Assembly: GCF_029029505.1 (NCBI RefSeq)
Contig: NZ_JAKJSD010000015.1
Coordinates: forward strand, 41,484-105,483
Reading direction: 5' to 3'
Source: Ancylomarina sp. DW003
GTDB taxonomy: Bacteria > Bacteroidota > Bacteroidia > Bacteroidales > Marinifilaceae
DNA: 64,000 nucleotides
Part shown: piece after piece, positions 18,214 through 27,936 of the stretch
How the letters are laid out: each line of letters opens with the position of its first letter
Position numbering within the stretch: the stretch's first letter is position 1
Program-made: the position numbers and the translations under genes
Notes under the pieces: generated by a model
What the model was told of the DNA's origin: nothing
What the model saw: only the letters and a program-made list of their open reading frames with translations
The model's database searches: none

Positions 18214-19818
18214 CTAGTTTTTATATTTCTCCGATACCTCAGCAGCAACTTTGCGCATTGTATCTTGTGCTTGATCTGTATATTTTCCTGCTCCCAACTC
18301 GCTTAAAACATCTTTGTGCTTCAAGTCCATCAAATCCAAGAAATCTTTCTCAAACTCATTTGTCTTTTCAACGGGTACGTCACGCAATAAACCTTGACTA
18401 CCACAAAATAATATAGCAACTTGTCTTTCAACAGAATAAGGTGAATATTGACCTTGCTTAAGAATCTCAACATTTTTAGCACCTTTGTTTAGTACAGATA
18501 ATGTTGCCGCATCCATATCAGAGCCGAACTTGGCAAAAGCCTCAAGTTCACGATATTGTGCCTGATCAAGTTTCAAAGTACCTGCCACCTTCTTCATCGA
18601 TTTAATCTGAGCATTACCCCCCACACGCGATACCGAAATACCTACGTTAATAGCCGGACGAATACCTGCATTAAATAAATCTGACTCAAGGAAAATCTGT
18701 CCATCTGTAATCGAAATTACATTGGTTGGTATATAAGCGGATACATCACCTGCCTGAGTTTCAATAATTGGAAGTGCAGTTAAAGAACCGCCACCTTTAA
18801 TAATTGATTCTCCATTCTCATCCTTAGCCTCAACTAAACTTTTTGGTAAATCATTCATCTGACGAGCAATATCGTCAGAATCGATAATTTTTGCCGCACG
18901 CTCTAATAATCTTGAGTGAAGGTAAAATACATCACCTGGATATGCCTCACGCCCTGGTGGACGACGAAGTAGTAGAGAAACCTCACGATACGAAACCGCT
19001 TGTTTCGATAAATCATCATAAATAATCAAAGCAGGACGACCTGTATCACGGAAAAATTCACCAATAGAAGCCCCTGCAAATGGTGCATAAAATTGGAGTG
19101 CAGCAGGATCAGATGCAGTTGCCATCACAATAGTTGTGTAAGCCATTGCGCCATGATCTTCTAATGTTTTAGCAATATTTGCTACCGTAGAACCTTTCTG
19201 CCCAATTGCAACATAGATACAATAAACCGGCTCTCCTTTGTCGTAAAATTCCTTCTGGTTGATAATGGTATCAATCGCAATGGCAGTTTTACCTGTCTGA
19301 CGGTCACCAATAATCAACTCACGCTGTCCACGGCCAATAGGAATCATGGCATCAACCGATTTTAAACCTGTTTGAAGAGGCTCAGTAACTGGCTGACGAT
19401 ACAAAACACCAGGTGCTTTACGTTCCAAAGGCATCTCATAAGTTTTACCTTGTATCTCACCCTTACCATCAACTGGTTCACCAATGGTATTGATCACACG
19501 CCCTAACATACCTTCTCCCACATTAATGGAAGCAATACGTTTTGTTCGTTTTACTGTATCTCCTTCTTTAATACCCTGAGATTCGCCAAGCAATACAGCT
19601 CCAACATTATCCTCTTCAAGGTTGAGAACGATACCTAGAACTCCGTTCTGAAATTCGATAAGCTCGTTTGATCCAACGTGTGACAAACCGTAAATACGGG
19701 CAATTCCATCACCCACTTGTAGTACGGTTCCAACTTCTTCAAGTTGTGCTTCGGTTTTAAGACCTTCTAATTGTTGTTTTAGAATTTCCGAAACTTCAGC
19801 AGGTTTAATACTAGCCAT
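18214..19818 (-). CDS. atpA: ATP synthase F1 alpha subunit
   Basis: 534 residues. The non-catalytic nucleotide-binding subunit of the F1 hexamer. Walker A is [13 protein letters not shown]; the alpha-specific motifs [40 protein letters not shown] (arginine finger region) and [19 protein letters not shown] are intact. It follows atpH in the usual order. Confidence 0.99.
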   Translation of the reverse strand: MASIKPAEVSEILKQQLEGLKTEAQLEEVGTVLQVGDGIARIYGLSHVGSNELIEFQNGVLGIVLNLEEDNVGAVLLGESQGIKEGDTVKRTKRIASINVGEGMLGRVINTIGEPVDGKGEIQGKTYEMPLERKAPGVLYRQPVTEPLQTGLKSVDAMIPIGRGQRELIIGDRQTGKTAIAIDTIINQKEFYDKGEPVYCIYVAIGQKGSTVANIAKTLEDHGAMAYTTIVMATASDPAALQFYAPFAGASIGEFFRDTGRPALIIYDDLSKQAVSYREVSLLLRRPPGREAYPGDVFYLHSRLLERAAKIIDSDDIARQMNDLPKSLVEAKDENGESIIKGGGSLTALPIIETQAGDVSAYIPTNVISITDGQIFLESDLFNAGIRPAINVGISVSRVGGNAQIKSMKKVAGTLKLDQAQYRELEAFAKFGSDMDAATLSVLNKGAKNVEILKQGQYSPYSVERQVAILFCGSQGLLRDVPVEKTNEFEKDFLDLMDLKHKDVLSELGAGKYTDQAQDTMRKVAAEVSEKYKN

Positions 19819-19860
19819 ATTTTTTTTTGCTTTTGTTACGATTCAATACTTATATATGAG

Positions 19861-19913
19861 ATTCAAGACCTAGATTTACTATAGAATAAAGGCTTTAGCC
19901 CCTTATCTTGAAT
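19861..19913 (-). repeat. Inverted repeat between atpH and atpA
   Basis: ATTCAAGA (19861-19868) pairs with TCTTGAAT (19906-19913). The arms are short, the loop is 37 bases and no T run follows. Confidence 0.4.
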
Positions 19914-19954
19914 TTCAATATTCTAACTAAAAACTAGACCCTAATGTGTATAGT

Positions 19955-20491
19955 TTATTGTACTAATGTTCTCTTTATTTGATTCAACTGTGTAGACACA
20001 CTCATATCTAATTCCTGATCATCAACACGAAGTACAAAACCACCAATGATATCCTTATCCAGAACTTCTTCTAGCTCTATTTTTGAATCGAAAGCTTTCT
20101 TAAGCATTTCACTTAAATTTGCTTTGCCTTCTTTATCGATCACACTTGCAGTTGTTAATTTCGCAGATACAACTCCTTTATCTTTTCGGCACAAGTCCAA
20201 AAAGTTACGAACCATATCTTTAATGAAAATTTCACGACTATTTTCAAAAACCATATCTAAAAAATTCAGACTAATAGCATCCAACTTATCAGCTAAAACC
20301 TTTTTTACAGTCTGCCTTTTTTGAGATGTTTTAATGACCGGACTTTCCACCATCAGCCAGAAATCCTTCACTGTATTGCAAAGCTCATCAACAAGCTTCA
20401 TATCAGTCACAATTGTGTCTAATACGTTCTTTTCTTTTCCTAACTGAAAAAGAGCTTTTGCATATCGAACCGAGATTTTACTTTCGTTCAT
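19955..20491 (-). CDS. atpH: ATP synthase F1 delta subunit
   Basis: 178 residues. The stator subunit joining F1 to subunit b. The N-terminal helical bundle begins ISVRYAKALFQLGKE and the C-terminal part has the IDKDIIGGFVLRVDD-type motif (here LDKDIIGGFVLRV). 53 bases after atpF. Confidence 0.95.
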   Translation of the reverse strand: MNESKISVRYAKALFQLGKEKNVLDTIVTDMKLVDELCNTVKDFWLMVESPVIKTSQKRQTVKKVLADKLDAISLNFLDMVFENSREIFIKDMVRNFLDLCRKDKGVVSAKLTTASVIDKEGKANLSEMLKKAFDSKIELEEVLDKDIIGGFVLRVDDQELDMSVSTQLNQIKRTLVQ

Positions 20492-20544
20492 ATCTTCTTA
20501 TTAATTGCAATCCTTAAGGGGATAGACGTTCGACCTTCAATGAA

Positions 20545-21039
20545 TTAATTGATATTGACTTCCTTCATCAACTCCTGGAAATAATCCTTTTGTTTCTGAT
20601 CTTCATCAAACTGGCGACGTAAAACCTTCTCAGCGATTTCCACTGATAGTGTAGCCACTTGAGTTTTAATTTCACTTAAAGCAGCAGCTTTATCACTTTC
20701 AATTGCCTGACGAGCAGACTCAACTACCTTCTCAGCTTCTTCAATTGCTTTAGTTTTGGCTTCACGAACAATTTGCTCACCCAATTCTTTAGCCTCCTTA
20801 ATCATATTCTCTCTCTCACGTCTGGCTTCCTTCAAAATCTTTTGATTATCAGCCTGTAGTTTAGCCATCTCTTCTTTTGCACTTTCTGCAGAAAGAAGCG
20901 CCTCCTTAATAGAATCATTACGCTCTTCAATTGCATCAACAATCGAAGGCCATGCAAATTTCTTCAAAAGAAAAAACACACTTGCAAAAGCAATAAACAT
21001 CCATATGAAAGTTCCCAATTCGGGAGTTACTAAGCCCAT
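20545..21039 (-). CDS. atpF: ATP synthase F0 b subunit
   Basis: 164 residues. One N-terminal membrane helix (about 8-28, GTFIWMFIAFASVFFLLKKF), then a long charged coiled coil rich in Glu, Lys and Ala that forms the peripheral stalk, and a C-terminal segment that meets the delta subunit. Normal length and position. Confidence 0.97.
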   Translation of the reverse strand: MGLVTPELGTFIWMFIAFASVFFLLKKFAWPSIVDAIEERNDSIKEALLSAESAKEEMAKLQADNQKILKEARRERENMIKEAKELGEQIVREAKTKAIEEAEKVVESARQAIESDKAAALSEIKTQVATLSVEIAEKVLRRQFDEDQKQKDYFQELMKEVNIN

Positions 21040-21098
21040 AGTATTCTATATTAATAATTACAATTTGTAATTAATGATTTAAAATTGAAATGTTGGGA

Positions 21099-21140
21099 CC
21101 CACAATTTGTCGCCGACAACCTCATTGAACAAATTGTGGG
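21099..21140 (-). repeat. Strong inverted repeat between atpE and atpF
   Basis: CCCACAATTTGT (21099-21110) pairs with ACAAATTGTGGG (21129-21140), 12 perfect pairs with an 18-base loop. It starts 10 bases after the atpE stop on the transcribed strand and is not followed by a T run. A hairpin here may protect the upstream atpE message. Confidence 0.75.
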
Positions 21141-21149
21141 ATAGTACCT

Positions 21150-21410
<261 letters not shown>

Positions 21411-21484
21411 TTAGTTTAAAATGTAAAAACTATAATGTCTCCATAAGGAGTTTGATTCAGGTTCAAAGCCCAAAGGCCTATTTC

Positions 21485-22573
21485 TTAATGATCTTCTTCT
21501 ACTGCCATTCCAAAATAAAGAGCAGATAAGAACGTAAATACATAAGCTTGAATTAAGGCAACTAGAAGTTCAAGCACATTCATAAAAATAACGAAGCCTA
21601 CAGAAATAACAGATGATCCCAGTCCAAGTGTAGAGCTCATTTCTCCAAAAATGAAAATTAAAGAAATGAATGACAATACAATAATGTGCCCCGCAGTGAT
21701 ATTTGCAAAAAGTCGAACCATCAATACAAATGGTTTTGTCATCATACCCATTAGTTCAACCAATGGCATCAAAGGCACAGGATACTTCAACCACCAAGGT
21801 ACCCCAGGAGTGTTAAAAATATGTTTCCAGTAATTCTTATTCCCATTCACTAAGGTAATAATGAACGTGAACAGAGCAAGTACCATTGTAATAGTAATAT
21901 TACCGGTTACATTAGCTCCTCCAGGAATAAATGGCATAAGTCCCATAAGATTATTTAACCAGATAAAGAAAAAAATGGTCAACAGGAATGGAACGAATTT
22001 TTTATATTTTTTTTCTCCAATTGCGGGTTTTGCAATTTCGTCAACTACAAAAACAATGATCGGCTCCAAGTATGCCTGAAGACCTTTTGGCTCCAATCCT
22101 TTTCTTCGAGTATAAGTTTTTGCTACCGATAAGAAAATCCAAAGTAGGAATATCATAGAGATCAGCATAGCCGAAACATTCTTAGTCATAGAAATATCAA
22201 AAGGACGCACTTGCTGTCCATTTACCATTTCGACTACTTTACCTCTGTATTCACCTTCTTTAGCTAATTCAAAACCATTATAAGATGAATGACCGTGATG
22301 AAACTTACTCGACATGAAGATATGAAAGCCTGAATGCTGAGAATAAACAATAACAGGTAAATGAGCCTTAAAATGAAAATCACCATATGAGAATACATGC
22401 CAATCGTAAGCATCGGCAATATGATCCATTATAAAGGGACCAGTTTCAAATTTTTCCTTATAGTGGCTCTCCTGATGAGTCTCGGAATGATGCTCTTTGC
22501 TAACTGAAGCAAAAGCAGGAGTTAGGCAGGTAAAAAAGAATGCGATAAGTAAAAGTCGATGAATGTGCTTCAT
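21485..22573 (-). CDS. atpB: ATP synthase F0 a subunit (with long N-terminal extension)
   Basis: 362 residues, longer than the usual 240-280. A signal peptide (cleavage near AFA-SV, about residue 23) and a His-rich periplasmic segment precede the membrane core; this extended form is common in Bacteroidota. The essential arginine lies in MVRLFANITAGHIIVL. The C-terminus has the LIQAYVFTFLSALYFG motif. Confidence 0.97.
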   Translation of the reverse strand: MKHIHRLLLIAFFFTCLTPAFASVSKEHHSETHQESHYKEKFETGPFIMDHIADAYDWHVFSYGDFHFKAHLPVIVYSQHSGFHIFMSSKFHHGHSSYNGFELAKEGEYRGKVVEMVNGQQVRPFDISMTKNVSAMLISMIFLLWIFLSVAKTYTRRKGLEPKGLQAYLEPIIVFVVDEIAKPAIGEKKYKKFVPFLLTIFFFIWLNNLMGLMPFIPGGANVTGNITITMVLALFTFIITLVNGNKNYWKHIFNTPGVPWWLKYPVPLMPLVELMGMMTKPFVLMVRLFANITAGHIIVLSFISLIFIFGEMSSTLGLGSSVISVGFVIFMNVLELLVALIQAYVFTFLSALYFGMAVEEDH

Positions 22574-22766
22574 TCCATTCGAAAATATCAGATTAATAAA
22601 ACGGTAGTTTACTTGCTAATGACACAAGACGCAACCAAAAGTGACTTAAAAATCAACAAGGAACAGTTGGTGAAAAATCAAGTGTTTCTCTCCCTAAAAC
22701 GCCTTCTTTTAAGCCCTCCAAATCTAATAAAAAAAGACATAAGATACCAATTTGTCTTTATTTATC

Positions 22767-23138
22767 TCACTTTGATTTCAAACTCCGCACTAAAGATGTG
22801 ACTTCGAATACTGTATAAAAAATGTAACAACTGGCAAAATATAATATAAAACTTAAGGCTTCGGGTCTGTTCAAAAGAACAAAGGCTATTATAATCGTCA
22901 GGTTTAAGAAAAGTTTAATGGCAAACCATACCATAAAACTTGTATTAAAAGCCATAGGGCTTTGATCTTTCTTCTTTAACAAAGCAGAATGCTGAAATAG
23001 ATTAAAAACGAAGAAGTAAAGAATAATGAATGGAAAAATTGGATTGAACCAGGGGTTGAGTATCTCATAAAACAATCCTGCTGTAAGAATTGCCAGAATA
23101 AAAGATAGAAGCCCTAGCTGGGAAATATGTTTTTTCAT
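22767..23138 (-). CDS. Small membrane protein, AtpI-like, of the atp operon
   Basis: 123 residues with four hydrophobic segments at about 7-25, 31-48, 67-88 and 93-112. I do not recognise a named family with certainty; size, topology and its place between atpZ and atpB match the AtpI-type accessory proteins thought to help c-ring assembly or ion supply. The 193-base gap to atpB has no gene. Confidence 0.75.
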   Translation of the reverse strand: MKKHISQLGLLSFILAILTAGLFYEILNPWFNPIFPFIILYFFVFNLFQHSALLKKKDQSPMAFNTSFMVWFAIKLFLNLTIIIAFVLLNRPEALSFILYFASCYIFYTVFEVTSLVRSLKSK

Positions 23139-23213
23139 GTTTTTCTAGTTTTAATTTTAAGCAGCGATTCGATTTCTCAAAATCTTCATGAAAATACAGA
23201 AAGTCTTCAAATA

Positions 23214-23459
23214 TCAGCTATCCTTCTTGAGAAAATCCTTTAGGGCTATATACAAAGAAAGTATCACCCCCAGAAATGCACAAAAAACTGTAAAGCCCGG
23301 AAAATCATTTTCCAGATATTTATCAGCTTGCATACCCGCGAACAATACTAACAATATAATGGCAATCATTTGAAATGCTAAGCCAGAATACTTAGCAACT
23401 TCTCTTAATTGTCTTTTTTTCTTTTCAGAGTCTAGCTTACTTGACTGCTTTTTTTTCAT
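23214..23459 (-). CDS. atpZ: AtpZ/AtpI family F0F1-ATPase accessory protein
   Basis: 81 residues. A charged N-terminus (KKKQSSKLDSEKKKRQLREV) leads into two membrane helices (about 27-46 and 54-74) with the family pattern YSGLAFQMIAIILLVLFAG and AFLGVILSLYIALKD. The start overlaps the end of the bactofilin gene by 23 bases, suggesting translational coupling. Confidence 0.88.
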   Translation of the reverse strand: MKKKQSSKLDSEKKKRQLREVAKYSGLAFQMIAIILLVLFAGMQADKYLENDFPGFTVFCAFLGVILSLYIALKDFLKKDS

Positions 23460-23835
23460 CTTTTACAGCTGCTTCATTTCCCATTTTACACGTTCCTGTA
23501 AACTTAGCACCTGGCTCAACCGAAATTTTAGCTGTATTAATGTTACCTAAAACCAAAGCTGATGACTTAAGGCTTATTAACTCGCTTACATGAACATTCC
23601 CTTCTATACGACCAGAAACATCAATCGTTTGGCATGTAATATCTCCTTCAACTTTCCCGGTAGGACCAACAACAACTTTACCTTTTACAATGATCTTTCC
23701 TTTTACAAAACCATCAATTCGTATATCTCTTGAAGCTTCGATATCTCCATTGATAGATGTTCCATCACAAACCAAATTTACTGCTGTTGTTTGTACTTCG
23801 TTATTTCTGCTCATTTTATTATCGCTTTTAAACAT
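23437..23835 (-). CDS. Bactofilin (polymer-forming cytoskeletal protein)
   Basis: 132 residues. A right-handed beta-helix of short repeats (SINGDIEASRDIRIDGFVKG, then KIIVKGKVVVGPTGKVEGDI, then TIDVSGRIEGNVHVSEL) with disordered ends, typical of bactofilins that polymerise into filaments without nucleotides. First gene of the atp operon, directly overlapping atpZ. MSRNNE at residue 8 (23814) is an alternative start. Confidence 0.93.
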   Translation of the reverse strand: MFKSDNKMSRNNEVQTTAVNLVCDGTSINGDIEASRDIRIDGFVKGKIIVKGKVVVGPTGKVEGDITCQTIDVSGRIEGNVHVSELISLKSSALVLGNINTAKISVEPGAKFTGTCKMGNEAAVKDEKKAVK

Positions 23836-23982
23836 TTTAGTAACCTTTTTATTGATTCAACTTTACAAGCTTTTAACCAAGACAAATCTTAGTTAAGGAA
23901 GAATCTAATCACATAAAAATAGAACACTTACCCTATACTAGTGTTTGTTAATCAAAATATAGCATCCAATTTTCTAGCTCCA

Positions 23983-23990
23983 CAAATATA
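23983..23990 (-). promoter_or_regulatory. Candidate -7 box of the bactofilin/atp operon
   Basis: TATATTTG on the minus strand matches TAnnTTTG exactly. A TTG lies 16 bases further upstream (24007-24009), a little closer than ideal. The leader would be about 140 bases. Confidence 0.45.
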
Positions 23991-24144
23991 AAAAAAGCAT
24001 GCAGACCAACCTCTTTTTTTAGCTTTTTTTAATTTTTACCAGATGCTTTATCATCCCTATGCTCTAATAAATAAAACATATTGCTTAATTTCAACTCATA
24101 ACACTAACGTACTAAGTGATACTTTATTGAGTTTGGATCAAAAA

Positions 24145-24171
24145 AAAATACTCCTAAAAAAAGAGCATTTT
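24145..24171 (-). terminator. Terminator of the glutathione peroxidase gene
   Basis: On the minus strand AAAATGCTC pairs with GAGTATTTT (one G-U pair) and is followed by a T run. Confidence 0.65.
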
Positions 24172-24198
24172 TACTAAAATATTGAGTCTAATCAAATC

Positions 24199-24816
24199 TT
24201 ATAAATCACTTAACATCGTAGCAATTTCAATTTCAAAATCTTTAGGAGCAATATTGGGTTCTATTCGACGAACGAGTTTTCCGCTTCTATCAAATACAAA
24301 TTTTGTGAAATTCCATTTAACACCATCTCCATTGTAAATTTCCGGAAATTTGCCACTTAAAAAAGATTTGAATTTTTGCCCCGAAGCAGAATCATCAAAG
24401 CCCTTAAAAGGTTTCTCCGACGTCATCATCTTATATAAAGGATGTGCATTTTCACCTCTCACCTCAATTTTTTCAAACATCGGGAAGCTAACGCCATAAT
24501 TTTTCTGACAAAACTCTGCAATTTCAGAAGAAGAACCTGGCTCCTGCTCCAAAAACTGATTACATGGCATTCCTAAAATCACAAACCCCTGATCTTTATA
24601 CTTTTTATATATAGCTTCCAATCCTTCATACTGAGGAGTCAACCCACATTTACTGGCAGTGTTCACAACAAGTACCACTTTACCTTTATATGTACTCATT
24701 GGAACCTCTTGTCCTGTGAGAGATTTTAATTTAAAATCGAAGAATTTATCTTGAGCCTGTAATGGCAGTGTAAATAAAACTGCCAAGATTATTGTGCAAA
24801 AACCGAGTGCTTTCAT
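24199..24816 (-). CDS. Exported glutathione peroxidase-family peroxidase
   Basis: 205 residues with a signal peptide (cleavage after LQAQ, residue 22). Peroxidatic Cys57 lies in TASKCGLT, so this is a cysteine and not a selenocysteine enzyme. Further active-site residues are Gln91, Trp168 and Asn169 (VKWNFTKF); Cys85 in PCNQF is the likely resolving cysteine, which suggests reduction by thioredoxin and not glutathione. It would reduce peroxides in the periplasm. Single gene with its own terminator. Confidence 0.92.
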   Translation of the reverse strand: MKALGFCTIILAVLFTLPLQAQDKFFDFKLKSLTGQEVPMSTYKGKVVLVVNTASKCGLTPQYEGLEAIYKKYKDQGFVILGMPCNQFLEQEPGSSSEIAEFCQKNYGVSFPMFEKIEVRGENAHPLYKMMTSEKPFKGFDDSASGQKFKSFLSGKFPEIYNGDGVKWNFTKFVFDRSGKLVRRIEPNIAPKDFEIEIATMLSDL

Positions 24817-24957
24817 TTTATGTTTTTTTTAATTTGATACGCAAGTTATTCAATAATCATGAAATAAAAGACAATTGCATCCTAAAATTTTAACAAGTTG
24901 GTTTTCACAAATAAAACTGAGTGCAAAAAAACGCTAAACAACAGAATTGTAGGCGTG

Positions 24958-24987
24958 TTTGAACATTAATAAAAAAAGATATCTTTG
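24958..24987 (+). promoter_or_regulatory. Promoter of hemN
   Basis: TTTG (24958-24961), 18 bases, then TATCTTTG (24980-24987) fit the Bacteroidota consensus. The start codon follows 43 bases later. Confidence 0.6.
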
Positions 24988-25030
24988 TATTTATTGAAAT
25001 GAGTTTGAATAGGAGTCAAGTAATAAAATT

Positions 25031-26395
25031 ATGGATAAAGAAACACTGATAGATAAATATAACGTTCCGGTTCCCAGATACACAAGTTATCCAACTGTTC
25101 CCTTTTGGGGGAATGAAAAACCAGATGTTGATAAGTGGTTCAAACTTGTAAAACGTTGTTTCAATGAATCCAATAAAACAAAAGGAATCAGTATTTACAT
25201 TCATTTACCTTATTGCGAAAGACTTTGTACCTATTGTGCCTGCACCAAGGTTATAACCCGAGAGCATAAAGTTGAAGATTCTTATATTGATGCTTTACTT
25301 CAGGAATGGCAAATTTACCTTAATCAGTTTGATGAAAAACCAATTCTTAGAGAATTGCATTTAGGCGGAGGAACGCCAACATTCTTTAGTCCTGAGAATT
25401 TGAAGCGACTAATTAATGGAATTAAGCTGCATGCCGATTTGCACCCTGAATACGAGTTTAGTTTCGAAGGGCACCCAAACAATACCACACGTGAACATAT
25501 GCAAGCTCTATACGAGGTTGGGTTTAGAAGAGTAAGTTTTGGTGTTCAGGATTTTGACCCTGAAGTTCAACGAGTTATCAACAGGCTCCAATCATACGAA
25601 ACTGTAAAAGAGGTTACTGAAATAGCTAGAGCAATCGGTTATCATTCTGTGAATTACGATTTAATCTACGGCTTACCAAAACAAAAAATCAGTTCTGTAA
25701 AAGATACTTTTGAAAAAGTTGCTGAGCTTAAGCCAGATAGAATTGCCTATTACTCATATGCTCATGTACCTTGGAAAAGTAAAGGGCAACGTTTATTTAC
25801 AGAAGAAGATATTCCGGATAGTGCGGGTAAAAGAGCCTTATACGATTTAGGGAAAGAAAGACTTGCTGTATTGGGATACGATGATGTCGGAATGGATCAT
25901 TTCTCATTACCACACGACAATTTGTATCAGGCTAAAATTGAAAAGCGTTTACACCGGAATTTTATGGGATATAATACATCTCATACGGAATTACTAATTG
26001 GCTTAGGCGCATCATCCATTTCTGATGCGAAATATGCTTACGCACAAAATCCAAAAGAAATACATTTATATAAAGATGCTTCAGAAAAAGGAGAACTTGA
26101 TTTGGTAAAAGCATGTTACCTAACCGATGAAGATCTTCAGGTTAAGAAAGCAATTCTTGACATTTCATGTAGACGAGAATTGATTTTTTCTGATGAGTTA
26201 AAACCCTATTTAGCTAAAACGATAGAAAGTGAATTACAAGTAATGGCTGAAGAAGGTATCTTAAGTTTTGATTCGGAAAAACTCGAAGTATCAGATCTGG
26301 GTATGACATTTTTAAGAAACATCTGTAAGCTATTTGACAACAGATTAAGAAATGCCAAATCCGGCGATAGTAATATGTTTTCAAAAGCAATCTAA
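25031..26395 (+). CDS. hemN: Oxygen-independent coproporphyrinogen III dehydrogenase
   Basis: 454 residues. A radical SAM enzyme that decarboxylates coproporphyrinogen III to protoporphyrinogen IX without oxygen. The 4Fe-4S ligands are Cys62, Cys66 and Cys69, with Cys71 next to them (YCERLCTYCAC), the same spacing as in E. coli HemN. LHLGGGTPTFFSPENL and the GFRRVSFGVQDF motif bind SAM. Length matches true HemN and not the shorter HemW. hemD lies elsewhere in the window. Confidence 0.96.
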   Translation: MDKETLIDKYNVPVPRYTSYPTVPFWGNEKPDVDKWFKLVKRCFNESNKTKGISIYIHLPYCERLCTYCACTKVITREHKVEDSYIDALLQEWQIYLNQFDEKPILRELHLGGGTPTFFSPENLKRLINGIKLHADLHPEYEFSFEGHPNNTTREHMQALYEVGFRRVSFGVQDFDPEVQRVINRLQSYETVKEVTEIARAIGYHSVNYDLIYGLPKQKISSVKDTFEKVAELKPDRIAYYSYAHVPWKSKGQRLFTEEDIPDSAGKRALYDLGKERLAVLGYDDVGMDHFSLPHDNLYQAKIEKRLHRNFMGYNTSHTELLIGLGASSISDAKYAYAQNPKEIHLYKDASEKGELDLVKACYLTDEDLQVKKAILDISCRRELIFSDELKPYLAKTIESELQVMAEEGILSFDSEKLEVSDLGMTFLRNICKLFDNRLRNAKSGDSNMFSKAI

Positions 26396-26446
26396 TTTTG
26401 TAGCTTTACATAGCAACAGACAATTGTTATCTAAAACTTCCCCATA

Positions 26447-27799
26447 ATGATCGACAAAATTAAAACCCATTTCAATGACCTGATGAACTTTCTTAGTCAA
26501 GGTGTTTGGAGTATGCGACTGAAAGATTTATCTGGATCTCGTTATTTTCTAATGAGACAACTAAGAATCTACTTATTAGCGATTAAAGGGTTTTACGAAG
26601 ATAAATGCCAGTTGAGAGCTTCTGCCCTCACCTTTTATTCTCTGCTTTCAGTTGTGCCCGTTTTGGCCATGTTCTTTGGAATTGCCAAAGGCTTTGGAAT
26701 GGAAAAACTTTTGGAAAAAGAATTGACCAAAAGCCTTGCCGGGCAAGAAGAGGTGCTGACCTGGCTGATTGAGTTTGCAAATAAAATGCTCGAAAATACC
26801 AAAGGGACACTAATTGCAGGTTTAGGTTTTGCAATTTTATTTTGGTCTGTCATTAAAGTCCTTAGCAATATAGAAGAAGCATTTAACGATGTATGGCAAA
26901 TAGGTAAATGTAGAAGCTGGGGACGAAAATTCTCTGACTACACTTCTATCATGATTTTTGGTCCGATACTTCTTATTGGCTCCAGTGCAGCAACAGTATT
27001 CATCAAATCGATAATAAGTGATCTTATCGTTGGAAACACTCTATTAGAAGCTGTTGGTCCGGTTATATTTTTCCTCATCAACCTCATTCCTTATTTTCTG
27101 GTTTGGATTCTTTTCACAGGTATTTATGCCTTCATGCCCAATACTCGCGTGAAATTCAAATCTGCTATGTTAGCGGGTATTGTAGCTGGTACAATTTATC
27201 AACTTCTACAAGTTGCTTATATTGAATTTCAGGGACATGTGACCTCTTACAATGCTGTTTACGGTAGTTTTGCTGCTCTCCCGTTATTTTTAATGTGGTT
27301 GCAATTAAGTTGGTTAGTCGTTTTATTTGGGGCTGAAATTTCATTTGCCGAACAAAATGTTGAAAGTTATGAGTTCGAAGCTGAGTCAACTCAAATTTCA
27401 TACAACTTTCGTAGATTGTTGAGTTTAATTATTGTTCATAAGATCGTTCATAATTTTACACAAGACAATAAACCTCATCGTTCCAAGGATATTTCTCAAG
27501 AACTGGAATTACCTATCCGTTTAACACGGGAAATATTATTTAATTTAGTAAATTGTGGACTAGTCTCAGAATTAACAACAGGTCGAGATAAAGAAATGGC
27601 TTATGCCCCTGCTTTCGACATTGCAGATATGAGTCTAAATAAGGTAATAAATTCATTGGAGAAATATGGTTCTGATGAAATTCCTGTAAAAAAGGGTAAG
27701 GTTTTTGATACTATTACTCATCTAATAGATGAGTACAAAATAAATTTTGAACAACAAAGTGGAAATGTGCTGTTGAAGGATGTTGAGATGGATCGATAA
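26447..27799 (+). CDS. YihY/BrkB family membrane protein with C-terminal winged-helix region
   Basis: 450 residues. About six membrane segments between residues 60 and 310, opening with RASALTFYSLLSVVPVLAMFFGIAKG, the hallmark of the YihY/BrkB family once misnamed RNase BN. Residues from about 320 to the end are soluble; SKDISQELELPIRLTREILFNLV looks like a winged helix. The function is unknown; an envelope transport role has been proposed for relatives. 51 bases after hemN, so possibly co-transcribed. Confidence 0.9.
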   Translation: MIDKIKTHFNDLMNFLSQGVWSMRLKDLSGSRYFLMRQLRIYLLAIKGFYEDKCQLRASALTFYSLLSVVPVLAMFFGIAKGFGMEKLLEKELTKSLAGQEEVLTWLIEFANKMLENTKGTLIAGLGFAILFWSVIKVLSNIEEAFNDVWQIGKCRSWGRKFSDYTSIMIFGPILLIGSSAATVFIKSIISDLIVGNTLLEAVGPVIFFLINLIPYFLVWILFTGIYAFMPNTRVKFKSAMLAGIVAGTIYQLLQVAYIEFQGHVTSYNAVYGSFAALPLFLMWLQLSWLVVLFGAEISFAEQNVESYEFEAESTQISYNFRRLLSLIIVHKIVHNFTQDNKPHRSKDISQELELPIRLTREILFNLVNCGLVSELTTGRDKEMAYAPAFDIADMSLNKVINSLEKYGSDEIPVKKGKVFDTITHLIDEYKINFEQQSGNVLLKDVEMDR

Positions 27800-27936
27800 T
27801 TGTTCGACTGTTAATGGTAAGATGTAAATGGACGACTCAATATCTAAATTGAAACAACTGGACCCAACACATTTCCATCATTGATTTAAGAAGTAAGGAG
27901 TCAGAATAGATCATATTTATCCTAAATTAAATCCTC

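Larger units (their letters stand above)
23836..24198. other. Intergenic region of 363 bases before the bactofilin/atp operon
   Basis: It holds a -7 box for the leftward operon at 23983-23990 and the terminator of the glutathione peroxidase gene at 24145-24171. No gene is seen. Confidence 0.6.

Noticed and set aside
22559..22801. 80-codon open frame on the plus strand
   Set aside because: It runs against the atp operon and overlaps atpB and the next gene at both ends.
24199..24816. Selenocysteine in the glutathione peroxidase
   Set aside because: The peroxidatic residue is an ordinary cysteine codon in TASKCGLT; no in-frame TGA.
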